Shown piece by piece: positions 16,929 through 21,859 of a stretch of 21,859 nt of DNA. The notes below the pieces were generated by a model, which was not told the DNA's origin, searched no databases, and saw only the letters and a program-made list of their open reading frames with translations. The stretch lies in assembly GCA_017443685.1 (NCBI GenBank), contig JAFSYD010000229.1, positions 1 to 21,859 of the forward strand, in the 5' to 3' direction. The DNA is from Lachnospiraceae bacterium (GTDB lineage Bacteria > Bacillota > Clostridia > Lachnospirales > Lachnospiraceae). A program made the position numbers and the translations under genes. Numbering within the stretch: the stretch's first letter is position 1; every line of letters starts with the position of its first letter.

Positions 16929-18326
16929 TCATTCATATAACTCTTCTAACGTAACAAGTCTGACCTTGTCCGGGTTGGCGTTTTCTTTTACCCATTTTGA
17001 AAAACCGGATAAAGAGAATAACAAGAACTCCACCTCTTCATAATGCCTGTCAATAAGACCGCGTCTGTCCATCAGTGCTTCATATACTTCTTTATCGATC
17101 ACTTCATTTTTGAACCTGCACTCCCCGAGCACCGCCTTTTTATTTGCATCATCGATCCCCACTACATCAATGTCCGTAGGTATGTGATCGTGTCCCGGTC
17201 CCCACCAGCTTCCAACGTTTGTAACAAGACAATTCAGTTTGCCATCCAGCCCCTGTGACAGGGTATAATACCTGCACATCTCTTCAAAAACTTTACCCAT
17301 AAAGGAATGGATCTTATCTTTTACGTAGTTTTTATAAATGACCTCACCACGATTCATCTCTATTGCAGTTTGCGCACCCGGAATAAAGGAATACCAGAAA
17401 CGGTACATGCTGTCAGTCACTTCGTAGATACTCCGCCTGTTGTTCTCTTTCCCTGTCATAGGCGTGATCCTGGAGATGATGCCCACTGTATCCAAGCTCT
17501 TCAAGACATACGACAGAGTCGCGGTCGTAATGTGTGCCTTATCCGCGATCTCGGTTACTTTGCTGGCACCGCTGGCACAAGCTTCGATAACCGTATTGTA
17601 GGTATTAACAGATCTGAACTCCTGTGTAAGAAGATTCATCGTTTCCTCATACAGATATCCCGATGTTGTAAAGAAATTGCCAATCAGGTTATCATCTAAT
17701 GAAAGGTTATTATCGAAGAGTGTCAAATATTTTGCAACTCCGCCTGTAACTCCATATACGACTGCTTTCTCTTCGGCATTATACTTCGGAACAAACTCGG
17801 CAGATTCGATATAATTAAACGGGCGTAAGAAAATCTGATTGGTCCGTCTCCCAAACAGCGGACTTTTCTCGCTTAAGATTTCTTTCTCCATAAAGCTGAT
17901 CGCGGAGCCGCAAATAATCAGATAGATATTCTTAGATGCAAATATCGTATCCACCGCCGCCTGAAACCTTGAGAGAAATGAATCGTCGGCTTCAGCAACA
18001 TAGGGAATCTCGTCAAGTGCAATGACGATTTTCTCTTTATCTGCGAGATTACCGACAAAACGGAAAAACGCCTCCAAATCAGCAACAGATAATCCTTCCA
18101 TGGCAGGAGCAAGATCCGCTACCGCCTGAGATGACCATTTTTTTACGTTGTCCTCTAAAGATGTTCTGCTTGCAACATAATACGACGCTTTTTTGCCCTT
18201 GATAAATTCTGTTATCAACCGGGATTTGCCTATCCTGCGGCGGCCATAAATAACCGTCATCTGAAATCCCGGCTTATTGTATGTATCTTCAAGAACGCGA
18301 AGCTCGTTTTTTCTTCCAACAAACAT
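16929..18326 (-). CDS. Archaeal-type ATPase with wHTH and DUF234 domain
   Basis: 465 residues. The N-terminal ATPase begins FVGRKNEL with Walker A GRRRIGKS (28-35) and Walker B VIALDEIPY (D105/E106). A winged helix-turn-helix follows (about 245-300, KVTEIADKAHITTATLSYVL). The C-terminal DUF234 region has a nuclease-like core, IDVVGID then GECRFK, resembling PD-(D/E)xK folds with R where the usual K of ExK would be. The family is widespread in Clostridia and archaea, often in multiple copies, and its role is unclear. The wHTH and the elaborate operator upstream suggest self-regulation. GAGG lies immediately before the ATG, an unusually short spacing. It may share a transcript with the ASKHA gene 33 bp downstream. 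Confidence 0.88.
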   Translation of the reverse strand: MFVGRKNELRVLEDTYNKPGFQMTVIYGRRRIGKSRLITEFIKGKKASYYVASRTSLEDNVKKWSSQAVADLAPAMEGLSVADLEAFFRFVGNLADKEKIVIALDEIPYVAEADDSFLSRFQAAVDTIFASKNIYLIICGSAISFMEKEILSEKSPLFGRRTNQIFLRPFNYIESAEFVPKYNAEEKAVVYGVTGGVAKYLTLFDNNLSLDDNLIGNFFTTSGYLYEETMNLLTQEFRSVNTYNTVIEACASGASKVTEIADKAHITTATLSYVLKSLDTVGIISRITPMTGKENNRRSIYEVTDSMYRFWYSFIPGAQTAIEMNRGEVIYKNYVKDKIHSFMGKVFEEMCRYYTLSQGLDGKLNCLVTNVGSWWGPGHDHIPTDIDVVGIDDANKKAVLGECRFKNEVIDKEVYEALMDRRGLIDRHYEEVEFLLFSLSGFSKWVKENANPDKVRLVTLEELYE

Positions 18327-18339
18327 ATCCTCGCCCTTT

Positions 18340-18391
18340 TTGCTAAATTATATTTTACTAAAATATGTTTTAGTAATTAACATTTTAGCAA
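18340..18391. promoter_or_regulatory. Concentric palindromic operator at the ATPase promoter
   Basis: The inner palindrome is TTACTAAAA (18355-18363), TATG, TTTTAGTAA (18368-18376). The outer palindrome is TTGCTAAA (18340-18347) with TTTAGCAA (18384-18391). Both are centred exactly at 18365.5. All four arms share the core CTAAA/TTTAG. The outer right arm overlaps the -10 box. The likeliest ligand is the wHTH of the ATPase itself, but this is inference. Confidence 0.7.
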
Positions 18392-18409
18392 ATATCTTCC
18401 CTTTGTCAA
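18382..18409 (-). promoter_or_regulatory. Promoter of the ATPase gene
   Basis: On the minus strand there is TTGACA (18409-18404), a 16-bp spacer, then TAAAAT (18387-18382) preceded by an extended -10 TGC. The -10 lies in the outer operator arm, so a bound repressor would block it. The leader is about 50 bases and carries the inner palindrome. Confidence 0.7.
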
Positions 18410-18420
18410 GAAAAACGGCA

Positions 18421-18459
18421 AAAGAAAAAGCGGCAGCCCTGATCTTAAGACTGCCGCTT
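18421..18459 (-). terminator. Intrinsic terminator of the hydrogenase gene
   Basis: AAGCGGCAG (18428-18436) and CTGCCGCTT (18451-18459) make a 9-bp perfect stem with a 14-base loop. On the minus strand it is followed by TTTCTTT and further T-rich sequence. It is 75 bp past the hydrogenase stop and just before the ATPase promoter. Confidence 0.85.
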
Positions 18460-18533
18460 AGCTTATCATCATTTCTTATCTTGCATGACTTGCCTTGATC
18501 GCTTCCATCGCCTCTTCTTCCTATTCCCCCTTT

Positions 18534-19982
18534 TCAATGCCTGTGCATCGAAAAGCTCTCCAGATCATAGTTCTTCAGATTCTCGATGATCCCGCGTCCG
18601 TCCGCATCGCCGATCAGCTTGTCACGATTCTTCTTCGCCTTGAGCTGATTCTCGTGCGAGCTCGGGCCGCCGACGCAGCCGCCGAGGCAGACCATACCCT
18701 CGATAAAGTCTTCCGGCAGACGCCCCATCTTCATCAAAAGAAGTGCCTTCTTGCATTCCGCAGCGCCGTTGCAGACATTGACTTTCGCGTCAATCTCCTT
18801 CTCAGCTTCCTTCAGATACTGAAGAACCGCAGCCGTCACGCCGCCGGAATTACCGAAACGCTTCCCATATACGGACGACTCCTGATAATCGTTGTCATCC
18901 TCTTCAAATTCAACTCCCTTCGCCCGCATGATCGCATGGATCTCGGAAAACGCCAGAACATAATCCGCATTCCCCTCAATACCAAACTCCGTCGCCTCGG
19001 ACTTCTTCGCGATGCAAGGTCCGATAAAGACGCAGACCGCATCGGGCTCTTTCGCCTTGATCATACGGGAAACCCCGCACATCGGCGAAACCGCCGTCGA
19101 AATATTCTCAGAAAGCTCCGGGAAATGCTTCCGTATCATATTCACGAATGCCGGACAGCAGGAGGTCGTCTTCTTCTTCCCCTCGGAATACGCCTCGTAC
19201 CACTCCTCAGCCTCCGCAGCAGTCGTTAAGTCGCCGCCAAGACCAACCTCGATAAAGTCCTTGAAACCGAGCGCCTTCATCGCCTTTTTCCAGCTCTTCA
19301 TCGTGATCTTTTCACCGTACTGTCCTTCCACCGCCGGAGCCGTCATAGCATAAACCGGCTTCCCCGACTTAAGCGCCTCAATGACCGGAACGATCATCGT
19401 CTTCGAACCGATCGCTCCGAACGGACAGCTGTGGATGCAGTGTCCGCAGCGGATACATTTCTCCTCATCGATCACGCAGATATTATTTTCATCGTAAGTG
19501 ATCGCATCCACCGGACATGCCTTTTTACAGGGCCGCTTCAGCGCAGCGATCGCATTATACGGGCAGGCTTCGGCACATTTACCGCATTCCTTACACTTCG
19601 TCGGGTCGATATGCGAACGGTCACGCCCCGGCTCGCAAGCCCCGAAGTTGCAGGCATTGACACAGGCTTTACCCAGGCAGTTCTGGCAGTTCTCCGTAAC
19701 CACGTAGCTCGAAATCGGACAGCCCTCACACGCCGAATCAATGACCTGGATGATGTTCCCGTCATCCTGGGCCCCGCTGTATTTGCCTTCCGCAAGGCGG
19801 ATACGCTCGCGGATGATCTCACGCTCCCGGTAAATGCAGCAGCGGAACGTTGCAAGCGGTCCCGGGATCATTTTCACCGCGATCGTGTCCCGCTTATTCT
19901 CAAGCTCGCCCTCAAACGCCAGCTTCGCTACCTCAAATAAGACATCATGCTTTAATTTGATTACCCCTTCATCTGCAAACAT
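18534..19982 (-). CDS. Monomeric [FeFe] hydrogenase with 4Fe-4S domains
   Basis: 482-residue cytoplasmic enzyme that interconverts protons and H2, presumably with ferredoxin as electron partner. The N-terminal half is rich in cluster cysteines: CEGCP and CQNC-CVNAC (85-111), CKECGKCAEACP (130-141) and CIRCGHCIHSCP (176-187). The H-cluster motifs are TSCCPAF (C275 and C276), GPCIAKKSE (C323) and MVCLGGCVGGP (C432 and C436), the form I associate with group B enzymes rather than the group A MPC/ACPGGC form. All H-cluster ligands are present. GGGAGAGGA precedes the ATG. It is a single gene with its own promoter and terminator; no HydE, F or G maturases are nearby, so maturation must be encoded elsewhere. 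A short coding-like stretch continues after the stop (see findings). Confidence 0.92.
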   Translation of the reverse strand: MFADEGVIKLKHDVLFEVAKLAFEGELENKRDTIAVKMIPGPLATFRCCIYREREIIRERIRLAEGKYSGAQDDGNIIQVIDSACEGCPISSYVVTENCQNCLGKACVNACNFGACEPGRDRSHIDPTKCKECGKCAEACPYNAIAALKRPCKKACPVDAITYDENNICVIDEEKCIRCGHCIHSCPFGAIGSKTMIVPVIEALKSGKPVYAMTAPAVEGQYGEKITMKSWKKAMKALGFKDFIEVGLGGDLTTAAEAEEWYEAYSEGKKKTTSCCPAFVNMIRKHFPELSENISTAVSPMCGVSRMIKAKEPDAVCVFIGPCIAKKSEATEFGIEGNADYVLAFSEIHAIMRAKGVEFEEDDNDYQESSVYGKRFGNSGGVTAAVLQYLKEAEKEIDAKVNVCNGAAECKKALLLMKMGRLPEDFIEGMVCLGGCVGGPSSHENQLKAKKNRDKLIGDADGRGIIENLKNYDLESFSMHRH

Positions 19983-20060
19983 AGATTTCCTCTCCCTTTC
20001 GTTCGTGTCTAAAGCGTTCCAAAATGCGCACCGATCCCCTTCCGATGCACGATATGTCTC

Positions 20061-20066
20061 ATTCTA
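20061..20066 (-). promoter_or_regulatory. Extended -10 promoter of the hydrogenase gene
   Basis: TAGAAT on the minus strand (20066-20061) has an extended -10 TG one base upstream. The -35 region 17 bp further up (TAGGAA) is poor, as is tolerated with extended -10 promoters. The leader would be about 70 bases. Confidence 0.45.
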
Positions 20067-20165
20067 ACATAAAACCCCGAAAATTCCTATCGAAAAATGC
20101 ATGTTTGAAAAAAAATGTGCACGAAGCGAAAAACCGGTTCAATTTTGCGCAGCGTCCACAATTGC

Positions 20166-20179
20166 AATACGTTAGTATT
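20166..20179. promoter_or_regulatory. Small palindrome upstream of the Xre gene
   Basis: AATAC (20166-20170), GTTA, GTATT (20175-20179). It lies 60 bp before the Xre ATG in the divergent region shared with the hydrogenase. It could be an Xre operator, but the evidence is only symmetry and position. Two TTGACA strings (20199 and 20213) have no matching -10 box at normal spacing. Confidence 0.3.
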
Positions 20180-20238
20180 TTATGTTTTTCCGATACTTTT
20201 GACAAAATTTTCTTGACAGTAAAAAAGGAGGCATTCTT

Positions 20239-20550
20239 ATGTTAGGTGACCAGATCAAAAAATTACGCACAGCCGCAAAAGAAACGCAGACCGGGCTTGC
20301 AAAAAAGCTTTCCGTATCCAAGCAGGCGGTCAGCAACTGGGAAAACGGCAACGTCCAGCCATCCGTGGACATAGTCTGCCGTATCGCACGGCACTACGGC
20401 TGCACGACGGATTATCTGCTGGAGATGCACAACCACACCTTTTATATAGAAACAACATATCTCACGGAAGATCAACAGCAGCAGCTGATGCGGATCGCAA
20501 GGGAATTTGAGAAGCTGAACAAAGAGACGGGGCGGTTCAAGGATATCTGA
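20239..20550 (+). CDS. Small Xre-family HTH regulator
   Basis: 103 residues. A Cro/C1-type HTH spans about 4-60: IKKLRTAAKETQTGLAKKLSVSKQAVSNWENG has the canonical Q-TGLA turn and the SKQAVSNWE recognition helix, then IARHYGCTTDYLLEM. The C-terminal tail (62-103) is helical and charged, likely for dimerisation, with no ligand domain. AAGGAGG is 7 bases before the ATG. It is divergent from the hydrogenase, so regulation of that gene or of itself is plausible. Its stop is only 8 bp from the convergent acylphosphatase stop, leaving no room for a terminator. Confidence 0.92.
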   Translation: MLGDQIKKLRTAAKETQTGLAKKLSVSKQAVSNWENGNVQPSVDIVCRIARHYGCTTDYLLEMHNHTFYIETTYLTEDQQQQLMRIAREFEKLNKETGRFKDI

Positions 20551-20558
20551 CCGCGCCG

Positions 20559-20906
20559 TCAACAGGTGCGAAAATCCGTTTCGTGCGTATCCACCGGAAT
20601 CTCTTCGTTTTCGATCCGGTCGATCCGTATGAACCGGCTGTGCGTCTGTGTATCCCTGATCACACGGCGGATGTCCTTCGGAAACCCCTGCAGCTCCGCC
20701 GTCACACTGCCGTCATATTCGTTCTTCACCCAGCCGGTCACAAGGTGGTCCCGCGCCGCCATCTGTACGGTGAAACGAAAACCGACGCCCTGCACCTGCC
20801 CGTAAAAACGCACCTTCTGCCGCACACGTTCCTCACTGTCAGCGATCGCTATATTCACTGCCGGTGCATTTTCATCTTTCGTTTCCAACCAGTCCCAAAA
20901 ACGCAC
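20559..20906 (-). CDS. acyP: Acylphosphatase
   Basis: 115-residue small enzyme that hydrolyses acyl phosphates. The signature GQVQGVGFRFTVQMAA gives catalytic R44, and GWVKNEYDGSVTAELQG gives N62, with the family spacing of 18 residues. About 28 residues precede the domain core, longer than the usual 90-residue protein; the extension is acidic and unremarkable. The start is a GTG with GGAGG 9 bases upstream. That ribosome site lies at the edge of a repeat copy. A consensus promoter with twin operators sits about 200 bp upstream on the same strand and may drive it. Confidence 0.92.
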   Translation of the reverse strand: MRFWDWLETKDENAPAVNIAIADSEERVRQKVRFYGQVQGVGFRFTVQMAARDHLVTGWVKNEYDGSVTAELQGFPKDIRRVIRDTQTHSRFIRIDRIENEEIPVDTHETDFRTC

Positions 20907-20916
20907 GATATCTTTC

Positions 20917-21066
20917 CTCCTATATTACCGCAAGTAATATTTGACTTTCTTGCGTCCGTCCGGATGCCAGTGCTGTCAGCCACTACTCTGCATAGTGTTT
21001 TTCTACAAAATCAATAGATTTCAGAAAAACATCTATCACTTCGTTCGCGGGACAGTACTTGACTCT
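20917..21066 (-). repeat. Dispersed repeat, copy B, in the acylphosphatase leader
   Basis: Shares both end blocks with copy A (20917-20975 and 21036-21066) but has a longer, AT-rich middle (20976-21035). The middle contains a hairpin: TGTTTTTCT at 20996-21004 with AGAAAAACA at 21023-21031. Its promoter-distal end supplies the GGAGG used by the acylphosphatase GTG. The wider gene-free region 20907-21412 holds this repeat, the regulated promoter, a possible 13-codon reading frame and a terminator; I see nothing else in it. Confidence 0.7.
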
Positions 21067-21077
21067 TTGGTAGACAT
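21036..21077 (-). CDS. Possible 13-codon leader peptide
   Basis: ATG at 21077 with GGAGG 5 bases upstream, reading MSTKESSTVPRTK then TGA. It is the first reading frame after the consensus promoter. It could be a leader peptide or the decayed start of a lost gene; the repeat begins inside it. No family is recognised. Confidence 0.25.
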   Translation of the reverse strand: MSTKESSTVPRTK

Positions 21078-21092
21078 GACTCCCTCCACTCC

Positions 21093-21133
21093 GCTAATAA
21101 ACATTAGCCATATTATAGCTAACAAATATTAGC
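21093..21133. promoter_or_regulatory. Twin operators at the acylphosphatase-leader promoter
   Basis: Two 16-bp palindromes of one pattern, GCTAAyAAAyATTAGC: 21093-21108 (GCTAATAAACATTAGC) and 21118-21133 (GCTAACAAATATTAGC), with centres 25 bp apart. One fills the -35/-10 spacer and the other covers the predicted start point, a classic repressor layout. The ATTAGC half-sites suggest a MarR- or TetR-like dimer, but no such gene is in the window. Confidence 0.7.
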
Positions 21134-21140
21134 TTGTCAA
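21112..21140 (-). promoter_or_regulatory. Perfect-consensus promoter
   Basis: TTGACA (21140-21135), a 17-bp spacer, then TATAAT (21117-21112) on the minus strand. Both boxes match sigma-A consensus exactly. The transcript would start near 21105 and run about 200 bases through repeat copy B to the acylphosphatase GTG. Confidence 0.8.
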
Positions 21141-21267
21141 GTGATAACCTCCACGTATATTACCTTTTTCCATACTTTTTGATCTCATCCACAAACTGCC
21201 TGTCTGACTTTTCAAACCATAAATACCGATGCCTTTTTTACATCAAAAAAGTGTCACAAAAGAGCAC

Positions 21268-21306
21268 AAAAAAATCCGCAAACCTTGCAATCAAAGGTTA
21301 GCGGAT
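21268..21306 (-). terminator. Intrinsic terminator
   Basis: The 13-bp stem 21274-21286 / 21294-21306 has one A-A mismatch and a 7-base loop. On the minus strand six T residues follow at once. On the plus strand a T run comes after a 6-base gap, so weak bidirectional use is possible. It would end the transcript of the winged-helix fragment 106 bp upstream and shield the consensus promoter beyond. Confidence 0.75.
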
Positions 21307-21412
21307 ATACTGTTTTTTTGCTTTTTATTACTATTTGCAAACAAAGTGCAACCGGAAGTTATCCTTCTATTACGACAATTATTATGCCATCTATTATGAC
21401 ATTTTACAAGTC

Positions 21413-21673
21413 TTATTTAATGACGTAATGGCCGAATCGATTCGAGCCAACATGCTCAATCTTGCCTTCATCCATCAATCGCTTCAAAGCCCTCTGAACA
21501 GTTCTTTGAGAAGAACCTACTATCTCAGCAAGCCCTGCAGCTGATTGATTTCCATCTTCCTTCAACAAATCCAGCAATTTTTCATCTAACGTTTTAGCTT
21601 TGTTCATTACGCCATTATGAGACAAGGAGTCTTGTGAACATATCATATTGTCCGTGAATATCAGAGATAGCAT
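21413..21673 (-). CDS. Winged-helix C-terminal fragment, probable gene remnant
   Basis: The open frame is 86 codons. Only the part from the Met at 21607 (MNKAKTLDEKLLDLL onwards, 64 residues) looks like protein. It is a winged helix, SAAGLAEIVGSSQRTVQRALKRL, then GKIEHVGSNRFGHYVI, the kind found at the C-terminus of AlbA/Schlafen-type ATP-binding regulators. The first 22 codons are the other-frame reading of a truncated metallophosphoesterase start. No good ribosome site precedes 21607. It is probably the surviving tail of a larger gene, joined by deletion to the next fragment. A small functional DNA-binding protein cannot be excluded. Confidence 0.5.
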   Translation of the reverse strand: MLSLIFTDNMICSQDSLSHNGVMNKAKTLDEKLLDLLKEDGNQSAAGLAEIVGSSQRTVQRALKRLMDEGKIEHVGSNRFGHYVIK

Positions 21674-21683
21674 AGGTTGCCAT
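21615..21683 (-). pseudogene. Truncated metallophosphoesterase start (22 codons)
   Basis: Reads MATYAISDIHGQYDMFTRLL, then VS and a stop. This is the N-terminus of calcineurin-like serine/threonine phosphatases, with the DxHG metal motif (SDIHGQYD); the rest of the roughly 200-residue domain is missing. Its ATG overlaps the preceding stop as TAATG, so it was once translationally coupled to the upstream gene. Sequence similar to a different protein family begins right after the stop. Confidence 0.6.
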
Positions 21684-21859
21684 TAAGATACCTCTCGTTT
21701 GTAAAACATGTTGATCATTTTCATTGACCTGTACTCTATGCATGCTATCGCATTATCAATGCTCCTCTCAAATGGTACCCAGTCAACCGGATCATCCGTC
21801 ACCGGATCATCGGCATGCCCATCCTCACAGTAAGATTCATACTCACGAAAAACCTCTAA
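21683..21859 (-). CDS. Partial hypothetical protein, runs off the window
   Basis: The last 58 codons of a gene, open to the window edge. It ends with acidic sequence (CEDGHADDPVTDDPVDWVPF) then ERSIDNAIACIEYRSMKMIN. The frame has no stop and a protein-like composition. The stop overlaps the ATG of the metallophosphoesterase fragment, indicating an old operon. I do not recognise the family, and the N-terminus is outside the window. Confidence 0.6.
   Translation of the reverse strand, partial: LEVFREYESYCEDGHADDPVTDDPVDWVPFERSIDNAIACIEYRSMKMINMFYKREVS

Noticed and set aside
18495..19229. 244-codon open frame on the plus strand
   Set aside because: Antisense to the hydrogenase, which has all H-cluster motifs.
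20199..20218. Two TTGACA strings as a promoter for the Xre gene
   Set aside because: No -10 box at 16-18 bp from either; the second is too close to the ribosome site.
1..21859. CRISPR array, tRNA, rRNA, insertion sequence or prophage
   Set aside because: No regularly spaced repeats, clover-leaf sequence, ribosomal RNA, transposase or phage genes were seen on either strand.

Overview
The window reads as chromosome of a Gram-positive anaerobe of class Clostridia, most likely Lachnospiraceae. The grounds are a tig-clpP-clpX chaperone/protease operon, an oxygen-sensitive monomeric [FeFe] hydrogenase, a DUF4317 protein, an ASKHA (DUF4445) protein, a DUF234-type ATPase, strong GGAGG ribosome sites and sigma-A-type (often extended -10) promoters. 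Coding DNA is moderately GC-rich and most genes lie on the minus strand. Genus is not resolved from sequence alone.

Layout, left to right. 1-95: a hairpin at the window edge. 96-3937 (minus): tig, clpP, clpX, then a stand-alone CheC/FliY-type CheY-P phosphatase. 4085-13678 (minus): a four-gene signalling cluster transcribed leftward from a promoter near 13740. Its genes are a double-receiver hybrid histidine kinase, a kinase-like protein that has lost its phospho-acceptor His but carries an HPt domain, a hybrid kinase fused to a complete C-terminal DegV (fatty-acid-binding) domain, and a membrane protein with degenerate GGDEF and EAL domains. 13813-15042 (plus): DUF4317, divergent from the cluster. 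15225-16895 (minus): an ASKHA protein with an in-frame insertion of a dispersed repeat. 16929-18326 (minus): an ATPase whose promoter is embedded in two concentric palindromes. 18534-19982 (minus): [FeFe] hydrogenase, divergent from a small Xre regulator (20239-20550). 20559-20906 (minus): acylphosphatase, preceded by a second copy of the repeat and a perfect-consensus promoter with twin operators. 21413-21859: gene remnants (a 22-codon metallophosphoesterase start, a winged-helix C-terminus) and a partial gene running off the window.

How the parts may work together. The four-gene cluster looks like one signalling unit. The 1026-residue kinase has an extracytoplasmic sensor and two receivers, the 888-residue kinase has a receiver and a lipid-binding-type DegV domain, and the 614-residue protein supplies the only HPt. 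No DNA-binding output is encoded, and the last member has both c-di-GMP enzyme domains but lacks their catalytic residues. A fatty-acid-sensing phosphorelay feeding a c-di-GMP-binding or scaffold protein is the most interesting hypothesis here. It is inference from domains and gene order, not shown by the sequence. The other notable layer is regulatory and mobile DNA: the repeat present in two forms (coding insert and 5' leader) and two unusually well-formed operator/promoter arrangements.
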